A stretch of DNA of 9,205 nucleotides, taken from assembly GCA_964608945.1 (NCBI GenBank), contig CAZSQB010000042.1, forward strand, positions 1 through 9,205. Reading direction: 5' to 3'. Positions within the stretch are counted from its first letter, which is position 1, and every line of letters starts with the position of its first letter. This document shows positions 1-4,939 of the stretch, in pieces. The translations under genes were made by a program, and so were the position numbers. Origin of the DNA: CAYWEP01 sp964608945. GTDB taxonomy: Bacteria; Patescibacteriota; Microgenomatia; Levybacterales; UBA12049. The notes below the pieces were generated by a model. It saw only the letters and a program-made list of their open reading frames with translations. It had not been told where the DNA came from and did no database searches.

Positions 1-41
1 AGCCAATACTCCCGCTCTGTCATATTTTCACTGTAACGAGT

Positions 42-70
42 TTGACAAACTATTTCCACTATGGAATACT
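42..70 (+). promoter_or_regulatory. Candidate sigma-70-type promoter for the gene at 77
   Basis: TTGACA (42-47) is a perfect -35, followed after 17 bp by AATACT (65-70), a 4/6 match to TATAAT. The predicted transcript start falls at about 77, the GTG start codon itself, so the message would be leaderless. The -10 lacks the first T, so this is a moderate call. Confidence 0.4.
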
Positions 71-76
71 ACTTAT

Positions 77-433
77 GTGGCAAATACAACTACTGGAAGG
101 AGTGGAAAATGGATTTTATTAACGATCGTACTCATTGTTCTATTTTTTGCAGGTATTTCGTATTTTGCATCAACTGATGTGAGCAATTATAAATCCCCAA
201 CCTCCACTCATCCGCCAGCTGACGGACCGACAACGACGCAATCTTCAGTTCCACTCGATGAGCAAAAGCAGATTGATACGTGGATTAAAGAAAATAAATT
301 GAATCAGTATGGAGATCCAGTAAATACAGTCTACGCAGGCGGTACGCCACTCTTCAACGAAACGACAGGAGAGTATAAAAATAAGTATGATCATATTGTA
401 GAAAATCATCCAGACCGGCCGTGGAATAAATGA
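77..433 (+). CDS. Small membrane-anchored protein with conserved YGD/GGTPLF C-terminal module
   Basis: Function unknown. The 118-residue protein has a short N-terminus, one membrane segment at about residues 11-30, a Thr/Pro/Ser-rich linker (about 35-60), and a C-terminal module at 66-116 with core NTVYAGGTPLFNETTG (83-98) and a closing H-P-x-R-P-W. The likely topology is inside anchor with the module outside the membrane. The same module ends the next gene, so the two are paralogous in this part only. I recall similar tails on unnamed proteins in CPR bacteria and cyanobacteria, but know no assigned function. The start is GTG, chosen because a TTGACA/AATACT promoter ends 6 nt before it and there is no Shine-Dalgarno. 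The frame stays open upstream to the window edge without ATG, GTG or TTG, so a start outside the window cannot be excluded. The stop overlaps the next start as ATGA. Confidence 0.72.
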   Translation: MANTTTGRSGKWILLTIVLIVLFFAGISYFASTDVSNYKSPTSTHPPADGPTTTQSSVPLDEQKQIDTWIKENKLNQYGDPVNTVYAGGTPLFNETTGEYKNKYDHIVENHPDRPWNK

Positions 434-981
434 TTTTAGTGTTTTATATGATAAAACGTGATTTAGCACAGCAGGGTAATTTATTCCCTCCAATATTTCA
501 TTCTTCATCGCTTTTTTACACGTTAAAGTGGCTACTTGTTTTTGCTATTATCACAGGATTTATGTACGGCACACCAAACACGGTGCTCGCGTACCGTCAA
601 CCATCGCAACAGTCTGGAATGAATCTTACGAGAGATGAAGCAAGGACGCTGGCAAAACATCATGCTATGAAAGCTCGGAAACACCGACAGGAAGCACGGA
701 CATTTCGCATATTGGCGCAACAGATGCGTCAGCAAAGACAACATCGGCAAAGAATTGCCTACCAATCTAGAAAGCCATACTGTATGCGATATCACTTAAG
801 CGAGCAGGCGTGCATTGATGCCTGGATAGCTCGATATAACCTCAATAGATACGGTGATCAGAAAAATACTGTTTATGCAGGTGGCACGCCTCTATTCAAT
901 GAGACGACTGGCAGAAGAATGAATATGTATACTTATATCACTATGCGGCATCATCCTCGCCCCTGGTGGAGTATGTACTAA
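430..981 (+). CDS. Secreted or anchored basic helical protein with the same C-terminal module
   Basis: Function unknown; 183 residues. A hydrophobic stretch at about 31-47 followed by VLA-Y (52-55) looks like a signal peptide with cleavage after residue 54, although the N-region is long. Residues 66-112 form an Arg/His/Gln-rich, probably helical segment. Cys118 and Cys127 could make a disulfide just before the module. The module (129-179) is identical to the upstream protein at 32 of 51 aligned positions, including 16 in a row. The ATG at 430 overlaps the previous stop (ATGA), which suggests translational coupling; ATG at 448 in the same frame is the alternative and also lacks a clear Shine-Dalgarno. 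The stop overlaps that of the convergent gene (CTAA, 978-981), leaving no room for a terminator between them. Confidence 0.72.
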   Translation: MILVFYMIKRDLAQQGNLFPPIFHSSSLFYTLKWLLVFAIITGFMYGTPNTVLAYRQPSQQSGMNLTRDEARTLAKHHAMKARKHRQEARTFRILAQQMRQQRQHRQRIAYQSRKPYCMRYHLSEQACIDAWIARYNLNRYGDQKNTVYAGGTPLFNETTGRRMNMYTYITMRHHPRPWWSMY

Positions 982-1256
982 ATGTATTTTGCTCTGTGCT
1001 GGAGGATGTTAGCCCATGTCAACGCCCGTTCTGCCCACTCGTATTTATCCAGGGTATTCTTCTTCGCTACTAAATCCTCAAACTCCTTTCGGAAACGCTG
1101 TAATGTATGTTTAAATCTATTTTGAAAATCATCATCATGCATCGTTTCTAGATAGTCTCTTATTTCTTGCAAGAATTGATCGACCCGTCGCTGCCTTGCT
1201 TGATTTTCAGAAAAAATCCAATCACTTACTCGAGCAAGGTTTACTGAAATATCCAT
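978..1256 (-). CDS. Small all-helical conserved hypothetical protein
   Basis: Function unknown; 92 residues from this start. It has no signal peptide or membrane segment. The sequence is charged and looks fully helical: an N-terminal helix around LARVSDWIF, a long Arg/Gln/Glu-rich middle, and a C-terminal helix ending WAERALTWANILQHRAKYI. The Trp-rich C-terminus resembles unnamed CPR proteins I recall, but I cannot name a family. The start at 1256 is preferred because AAGGA (1264-1268) sits 7 nt upstream. An in-frame ATG at 1283 would add nine residues (MNLSNKDKI) but has no Shine-Dalgarno. It lies 32 nt (or 5 nt with the longer start) downstream of the DUF5674-type gene on the same strand, so the two are probably one transcript. 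It could be a partner of that protein, which is inference from position only. Confidence 0.7.
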   Translation of the reverse strand: MDISVNLARVSDWIFSENQARQRRVDQFLQEIRDYLETMHDDDFQNRFKHTLQRFRKEFEDLVAKKNTLDKYEWAERALTWANILQHRAKYI

Positions 1257-1263
1257 TATTTTG

Positions 1264-1268
1264 TCCTT
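1264..1268 (-). promoter_or_regulatory. Ribosome binding site deciding start 1256
   Basis: On the minus strand, AAGGA lies 7 nt before ATG 1256. It favours this start over the in-frame ATG at 1283, which has no Shine-Dalgarno. Confidence 0.6.
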
Positions 1269-1288
1269 GTTGCTCAAGTTCATATCAT

Positions 1289-1621
1289 TTAGAGAGTCAG
1301 CAATGCTTTAACTATTTTATCAAATTCACTGCGTATTTCTGCTGACATGATATCGCGACTCATATTTTGCTGTCGTGGTCTGACATTGATCATCGAGTTG
1401 TAATCTATTTGCTTTGCTTCCATATCATATCCTCCTCCCCACAGATTTTCCTGCCTTGATCCCGCTTTTAGGAGGATTTGTTCCGAATCCACGTGCCGTT
1501 TCCCACCACCTGCCAAAATTTCAAGCTCAATATCGACGACTACCTTGATGTACCCATCTAAATCCTCAGCCATTTTTTTAATCTCTTCATCTGTCGCTTT
1601 TTTGTCAATGATGAGGATCAT
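1289..1621 (-). CDS. DUF5674-type protein
   Basis: 110 residues, recognised as DUF5674-like from the opening MILII, the segment YIKVVVDIELEILAGGGKRH (24-43), and the block QENLWGGGYDMEAKQIDYNS (57-76). Biochemical role unknown. It has no membrane segment or signal peptide, so it is probably cytosolic. The conserved polar and glycine-rich blocks (GGGKRH, then SRQENLWGGG) look more like a binding or catalytic site than a structural repeat, but that is inference. Length fits what I recall of the family. ATG at 1621 has no Shine-Dalgarno; a TAGAAT hexamer at 1628-1633 ends 6 nt before it, which suggests a leaderless message. The helical 92-residue protein follows on the same strand. The pair sits between the elongation cluster and the convergent small secreted proteins. 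Confidence 0.8.
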   Translation of the reverse strand: MILIIDKKATDEEIKKMAEDLDGYIKVVVDIELEILAGGGKRHVDSEQILLKAGSRQENLWGGGYDMEAKQIDYNSMINVRPRQQNMSRDIMSAEIRSEFDKIVKALLTL

Positions 1622-1627
1622 GTGGCT

Positions 1628-1633
1628 ATTCTA
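1628..1633 (-). promoter_or_regulatory. Candidate -10 element for the DUF5674-type gene
   Basis: TAGAAT on the minus strand (5/6 to TATAAT) ends 6 nt before ATG 1621, placing the predicted transcript start at the ATG. The region 17 bp upstream (GTGTAA) is only a 3/6 match to TTGACA. Confidence 0.4.
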
Positions 1634-1648
1634 ACACAGAAATTGTAT

Positions 1649-1672
1649 GATTACACTGATTACATGATTACA
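1649..1672. repeat. Three GATTACA copies
   Basis: GATTACA occurs at 1649-1655, 1658-1664 and 1666-1672, with start-to-start spacing of 9 and 8 bp, in the spacer between pbp2 and the DUF5674-type gene. It is a different word and spacing from the 7-bp-phased repeats elsewhere in the window. Confidence 0.75.
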
Positions 1673-1702
1673 CCTCCGAGGTGAAAATGAGGCTACACCT
1701 CC
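1671..1702. repeat. Palindrome with alternative pairing arm
   Basis: CACCTCCGAGGTG (1671-1683) is a perfect 6-bp inverted repeat with one central base. CACCTCC recurs at 1696-1702 within a TACACCTCCG direct repeat (1669-1678 and 1694-1703). GAGGTG at 1678-1683 can therefore pair with either CACCTC copy, giving two exclusive hairpins. No T-run follows on either strand, so it is not a classical terminator. Confidence 0.6.
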
Positions 1703-1715
1703 GGAATATTTCTTG

Positions 1716-3527
1716 TTATCTACTAAACCAGGCTTCGAGAATCTTTTTTGCAATTGGGGCAGCGACGCTTGATCCTTCACCTGATGATTCGGACAAAACA
1801 GTCACCACGATTTCTGGATTATACGCTGGTGCAAAAAGCGTAATCCAGGCATGCGGCAATGTTTTTTCTCCACCGTGTTGAGCGGTTCCTGTTTTGCACG
1901 CAACAACTACCTTTCGCGAATCCTTAAGGCCGCCTGATGTTGAAGCACTTGGGTCTGCCAATATATTCTTCCCATCAATTTTTTCAGCCAAAGGCTGATC
2001 GTCCTTTGGACGAAACTCTGAATTCCTAACTCTGAATTCAAAAAATGGATATGCAACGCCGCCAGGGCTACACGATTGCATCATACCCTCTCGAATCAAA
2101 GAAACGGTTTCGTCTGATAAAAATTTTTGATTTTTGATTTTTGATTTTTGATTTTTGATCAGCTCGGGCTGATACAGCGTGCCGCCATTGGCAATAACTT
2201 GCGTGAATGCATTTACCTGCAACGGTGTTGTGAGTAAATATCCCTGCCCGATACCATAAATAAATGTATCGCCTAAGTACCACAATTCACCTATTGTTTT
2301 TTGCTTCCAGTCTTTGGTTGGCAAAACTCCTTCCTGCTCGCCTTGAAGATCCACTCCTAACTTTTGTCCGATACCGAACTTACCGGCAGTTTGAGAAAGT
2401 CGGTCAACATTAACCATTTCTGCTAATTTGTAGAAGAAAATATCATTTGAACGGCTTATTGCTTTCACAATATTAACGTCGCCGTCTGTTTTTCCGTACT
2501 GCGTGTAGTACCAATTGGAAAAAGAAAATTCTCCGATCTTTATGACGCCTGTGTCTTTGATAATAAAATCTTTGTTAATCAATTTGTTCTCAAGCCCTGC
2601 GGCAGCGGTGATGAGCTTGAAGGTCGAGCCAGGCGGATACGTGCCAGCAACAGCACGATTAATCAAGGGCTGGTTGTCGTTGTCTCTCAGGATTTGTGAG
2701 ATATTTTGGTAGCCGCTCGTTGACGCCTTATATGTCGCGTCAAGCGTAAAAAGATTCGGATCAAACGTAGGCTTTGAAACCATCGCAAGTATCGCGCCAT
2801 TTGGTGTCGCAGCCACAACTGCTCCCTTCTTGACATCATGCATCGCGGCATACGCCGCATTTTGCAGCTTGCTATCAATTGTTAGCGTGATATCCTGACC
2901 CGGAATAGGATCGGTTTGTCCAAGCGTTCTGACGAATTTACCCATCACATCAACCTCGATCAGCTGTTTTCCGTTTATGCCTGAAAGCACATCTTCGTAT
3001 CGCCTCTCTACTCCTGTCTTTCCGATCCAATCAGTTAAATTGTAATCTTTGAATTCTTTTGACGCCAATTCTTCTTTTGAGACTTGCCCGACAAACCCTA
3101 ATACGTGTGAAAATGCATCTTTGTACGGGTACTCGCGTAGTGAATCTATCTCAATATTTTTCGCGCCCAACGCAAGCCGAGAGAGAGCGGGTTCTTGTCT
3201 CAAAAGGGTTGTCTTTTCCTTCTCAATTTCTCTGTACCCTGGCTTGTTAAAAACAAGAGGTATGCCATTTCTATCAAAGATGACGCCACGGGGGGAATAA
3301 ATAATTTTTGTTCGAATACGATTTGAATCTGAAAGCGTACGATAATAATTACCCAGGAAAAGCTGCAATGATGTTAAACGAAAAAGAAGTATTCCAAATG
3401 CAAAAAGAACAAATAACAACAAAAAACGGCTTCGCATGTTGCGATCTATATGCTCCGCATCTGAATAGTGCCGCCTTACCATCTTCTCCGACTTAATATG
3501 ATCTGCAAAGGCGTGACCAACTTTCAT
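1716..3527 (-). CDS. mrdA: Penicillin-binding protein 2 (elongation transpeptidase)
   Basis: Class B PBP that cross-links lateral peptidoglycan with the MreBCD complex; membrane-anchored, catalytic domain outside. Numbered from ATG 3527 (603 residues): cytoplasmic tail, membrane helix ~34-53, PBP-dimer region opening with RGVIFDRNG (~80-89), then the transpeptidase domain with S301-T-F-K304, the SxN/D-type motif S360-N-D, and K545-T-G-T-A. Cys544 precedes KTG, where Gly is usual. Two stretches between the second and third motifs are repeat-derived: ~457-468 (NQKSKIKNQK) and ~496-506 (FEFRVRNSEFR), the latter inside an unusually long segment before KTG. The frame opens at a TTG at 3590, but those extra 21 residues are read from repeat DNA, so I reject them. 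ATG 3482, with GGAG only 3 nt upstream, is an alternative start. Last gene of the mreB-mreC-mreD-pbp2 cluster. Confidence 0.95.
   Translation of the reverse strand: MKVGHAFADHIKSEKMVRRHYSDAEHIDRNMRSRFLLLFVLFAFGILLFRLTSLQLFLGNYYRTLSDSNRIRTKIIYSPRGVIFDRNGIPLVFNKPGYREIEKEKTTLLRQEPALSRLALGAKNIEIDSLREYPYKDAFSHVLGFVGQVSKEELASKEFKDYNLTDWIGKTGVERRYEDVLSGINGKQLIEVDVMGKFVRTLGQTDPIPGQDITLTIDSKLQNAAYAAMHDVKKGAVVAATPNGAILAMVSKPTFDPNLFTLDATYKASTSGYQNISQILRDNDNQPLINRAVAGTYPPGSTFKLITAAAGLENKLINKDFIIKDTGVIKIGEFSFSNWYYTQYGKTDGDVNIVKAISRSNDIFFYKLAEMVNVDRLSQTAGKFGIGQKLGVDLQGEQEGVLPTKDWKQKTIGELWYLGDTFIYGIGQGYLLTTPLQVNAFTQVIANGGTLYQPELIKNQKSKIKNQKFLSDETVSLIREGMMQSCSPGGVAYPFFEFRVRNSEFRPKDDQPLAEKIDGKNILADPSASTSGGLKDSRKVVVACKTGTAQHGGEKTLPHAWITLFAPAYNPEIVVTVLSESSGEGSSVAAPIAKKILEAWFSR
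2014..2039 (-). repeat. 14-bp-period direct repeat inside pbp2
   Basis: AACTCTGAATTC (plus strand) occurs at 2014-2025 and 2028-2039, period 14 (two heptamers). In pbp2 sense it encodes the FEFRVRNSEFR segment before the KTG motif. Confidence 0.85.
2124..2158 (-). repeat. Five perfect 7-bp tandem copies inside pbp2
   Basis: (TTTTTGA)5 on the plus strand, (TCAAAAA)5 in pbp2 sense. Because 7 is not a multiple of 3, all three frames are read in turn and the peptide repeats every seven residues (IKNQKSK). It lies between the SND and KTG motifs. Confidence 0.95.
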
Positions 3528-3534
3528 AGAGGAT

Positions 3535-3594
3535 AAAATCCGAATACCAAAATTCGAAATCCGAAACAATGACCAAAATACAAATGACAAAAAT
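3535..3594 (+). repeat. Heptamer-phased repeat upstream of pbp2
   Basis: The C of each C(G/A)AA unit falls at 3541, 3548, 3555 and 3562, then after a 5-bp joint at 3567, 3574, 3581 and 3588, so two blocks of four units in exact 7-bp phase. It fills most of the 100-bp spacer between mreD and the ATG of pbp2. Confidence 0.85.
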
Positions 3595-3627
3595 GCTAAA
3601 CCGTTTTGAACATTTGCATTTTAGAAA

Positions 3628-4059
3628 TTATAATTTGTTTCGAGTTTCGATATTCGAATTTCGGATTTTCCTGTAGTAGCCCACTACTTTAAACAACAAC
3701 CCAGCAAGGAGCATGCCAAACACTGCTTGTAAAAACGCATGCTCATACCCAAATAATTTTACATACAGTAAGACACCGAAAAATGAGGAAAAAAGGACAA
3801 ACGGAAACGTTGCGATCTCGTATTTTCGCTCATATAAAAAAATCAGGAGGAAAAACATTGTAAAAAATAAGCTGGTTTGTCCCAAAGGTCGTAATGCGAA
3901 AAGATCAATGATTAACCCTGAAAAAAAAGCCAGGGTAAATATGGCAAAGCTACGAAATACGACGACAAAAACGAGTAATACTAGCAAAACGGTCGGCAGT
4001 GTCGTCACCGTTCCTTCTATGAGTAACGCAAATACTAATCCAAGCAGGAGAAATGGCAT
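3628..4059 (-). CDS. mreD: Rod shape-determining membrane protein MreD
   Basis: 143-residue polytopic membrane protein, almost all hydrophobic, with about five segments and the family-like pattern FFSGLIIDLFALRPLGQTS at about 45-63. MreD partners MreC and PBP2 in the elongation complex. Identification rests on size, hydrophobicity, that pattern, and the position between mreC and pbp2. ATG 4059 is one base after the mreC stop (TGA-T-ATG), with AGGG (plus-strand 4067-4070) 7 nt upstream, so it is coupled to mreC. A TTG at 4077 in the same frame is less likely. The last 13 residues (KIRNSNIETRNKL) are read from heptamer repeat DNA, so the ancestral C-terminus probably ended near GYYR (127-130). 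The tail is hydrophilic and presumably cytoplasmic or unstructured. Confidence 0.9.
   Translation of the reverse strand: MPFLLLGLVFALLIEGTVTTLPTVLLVLLVFVVVFRSFAIFTLAFFSGLIIDLFALRPLGQTSLFFTMFFLLIFLYERKYEIATFPFVLFSSFFGVLLYVKLFGYEHAFLQAVFGMLLAGLLFKVVGYYRKIRNSNIETRNKL
3631..3669 (-). repeat. Heptamer-phased repeat forming the end of mreD
   Basis: The plus strand reads GTTTCGA, GTTTCGA, TATTCGA, ATTTCGG from 3637, with TTCG at 3639, 3646, 3653 and 3660. It encodes the last 13 residues of MreD and is in opposite orientation to the repeat at 3535-3594. Confidence 0.85.
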
Positions 4060-4060
4060 A

Positions 4061-4861
4061 TCACATCCCTGTAACAATAAAAACTATTGGGATCTTTGTG
4101 ATATCAACAGGGCTATTAATTTGTGCTGATTGAAAAAGCGAACTTGCCTTTTTATCAACAGACACTATTTTACCAACGATCAAATCAGGAGGATATCCGC
4201 GGCCTTTCTCATCCATATCCCCTTTTGTCAAAACAAGATCAGAAACCGCAAGCTTGTCAGATAAAACGACATTTTTTAAAAGCATTACTCCGCTTCCTTG
4301 CCCCGAAACCACTCCTAACGCATTCGTATTTGCCGTTTTGGCGGTGAAAGAGATCGTATTGCTCGTCACGAGCTTCACAAGCGATACATGCTGGCTCACG
4401 CCTGTGACAACACCGAGTAAATTATCTTTGTAGACGACGACATATCCTTTTTCTACGCCGTCGTGTTTGCCTTTATTAACAACAATCTCAGACGGCAGTG
4501 AAATACCAGGAAGAAAACCCTTTGACCCAATAATTGCTGCCGGAAGAAGCGTTCGTGCGTCTGGTTTGGCTGTTTGAAATTGATCTCGCAGCGCCTTTAC
4601 CTCAGCGTCAAGTGTTTTTTGCTTGGCTATTTGACTTCGAAGATTGCTATTTTCATCTGTAAGCCTTTTTATCTTTTCTCCATCCCCAAAACCAAAGATT
4701 CCACCAAACGCGCTGTAGATTGTACGCTGCAGAGGAACAACGATGAGCTCGATCACTCCTCTGCCCGCTGAAAAAAACGGCGATCGAAAAGCAGTCAAGA
4801 AGAGAATACACAGAATGAGAAAAAAAAGAGTAGTGAGGAGAAGCCCCCTCCTTTTTTGCAT
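4061..4861 (-). CDS. mreC: Cell shape-determining protein MreC
   Basis: 266 residues, normal for the family. MreC is a bitopic membrane protein whose external part links the MreB/MreD assembly to PBP2. Visible parts: a basic N-terminus (MQKRRG), a membrane helix at about 7-25, a coiled coil at about 62-97, and the beta-rich domain from ~105. Family-like blocks are VNKGKHDGVEKGYVVV (128-143) with NLLGVV (147-152), and YPPDLIVGKI (223-232). The ATG at 4861 has no upstream Shine-Dalgarno. TTGTCA/TACAAT with 17-bp spacing ends 7 nt before it, so mreC probably has its own promoter and a leaderless message in addition to readthrough from mreB. Oddly, AAGGAGG lies inside the first codons (codons 3-5), too late to serve this start, and no in-frame ATG follows closely. 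The mreD start lies 1 nt past its stop. Confidence 0.93.
   Translation of the reverse strand: MQKRRGLLLTTLFFLILCILFLTAFRSPFFSAGRGVIELIVVPLQRTIYSAFGGIFGFGDGEKIKRLTDENSNLRSQIAKQKTLDAEVKALRDQFQTAKPDARTLLPAAIIGSKGFLPGISLPSEIVVNKGKHDGVEKGYVVVYKDNLLGVVTGVSQHVSLVKLVTSNTISFTAKTANTNALGVVSGQGSGVMLLKNVVLSDKLAVSDLVLTKGDMDEKGRGYPPDLIVGKIVSVDKKASSLFQSAQINSPVDITKIPIVFIVTGM
4067..4070 (-). promoter_or_regulatory. Ribosome binding site for mreD inside mreC
   Basis: On the minus strand, AGGG lies 7 nt before ATG 4059, within the last codons of mreC. It supports 4059 over the TTG at 4077. Confidence 0.55.
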
Positions 4862-4868
4862 ATGAGCT

Positions 4869-4897
4869 ATTGTAGTTCGTTTGGGGTTTTATGACAA
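4869..4897 (-). promoter_or_regulatory. mreC: Strong candidate promoter for mreC
   Basis: On the minus strand, TTGTCA (4892-4897, 5/6) and TACAAT (4869-4874, 5/6) are separated by exactly 17 bp. The -10 ends 7 nt before ATG 4861, which has no Shine-Dalgarno, so a leaderless mreC message is predicted. It lies in the 78-bp mreB-mreC spacer. Confidence 0.6.
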
Positions 4898-4908
4898 GCT
4901 TAAAATGC

Positions 4909-4922
4909 GTGAAGAGTGAAGA
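4909..4922. repeat. GTGAAGA tandem duplication
   Basis: Two perfect copies of GTGAAGA (4909-4915 and 4916-4922) in the mreB-mreC spacer. It is again a 7-bp unit, but with a different word from the A-rich heptamers. Confidence 0.7.
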
Positions 4923-4939
4923 GTATATAGGTTAGTCTA

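Larger units (their letters stand above)
3535..3669. repeat. Inverted repeat flanking the mreD-pbp2 junction
   Basis: AAAATCCGAA (3535-3544) is the exact reverse complement of 3660-3669. AAATTCGAAATCCGAAAC (3550-3567) matches the reverse complement of 3644-3661 at 15 of 18 positions. Together they could fold into a long imperfect stem in the mRNA, just upstream of the pbp2 ATG at 3527. Confidence 0.6.

Noticed and set aside
245..795. Minus-strand ORFs opposite the first two genes
   Set aside because: They are antisense to the pair whose shared module shows synonymous divergence, which proves the plus strand is the coding one.
1649..1672. CRISPR-like array from the GATTACA copies or heptamer arrays
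   Set aside because: Units are far too short, there are no unique spacers of constant length, and no cas gene is present.
1681..1881. Plus-strand 66-codon ORF opposite the end of pbp2
   Set aside because: Antisense to the conserved end of the transpeptidase domain and without any recognisable feature.
3528..3590. Longer PBP2 beginning at TTG 3590
   Set aside because: The added residues (such as RISNFGIRIL) are a reading of the heptamer repeat in the spacer, with no Shine-Dalgarno; the open frame there is incidental because the TCG form of the repeat lacks stops in reverse.
3627..3632. TATAAT on the minus strand at the mreD stop as a pbp2 promoter
   Set aside because: It sits in AT-rich repeat DNA without a -35 and about 100 bp from the pbp2 start, so chance is the simplest explanation.
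3713..4129. 138-codon plus-strand ORF across mreD and the end of mreC
   Set aside because: Fully antisense to two well-supported genes, Asn/Lys/Thr-rich composition typical of a reversed hydrophobic gene, no recognisable domain.
4837..4857. Plus-strand terminator: GGAG, 7-nt loop, CTCC, then six T
   Set aside because: The stem is only 4 bp, it lies in the first codons of mreC, and no plus-strand gene ends there.
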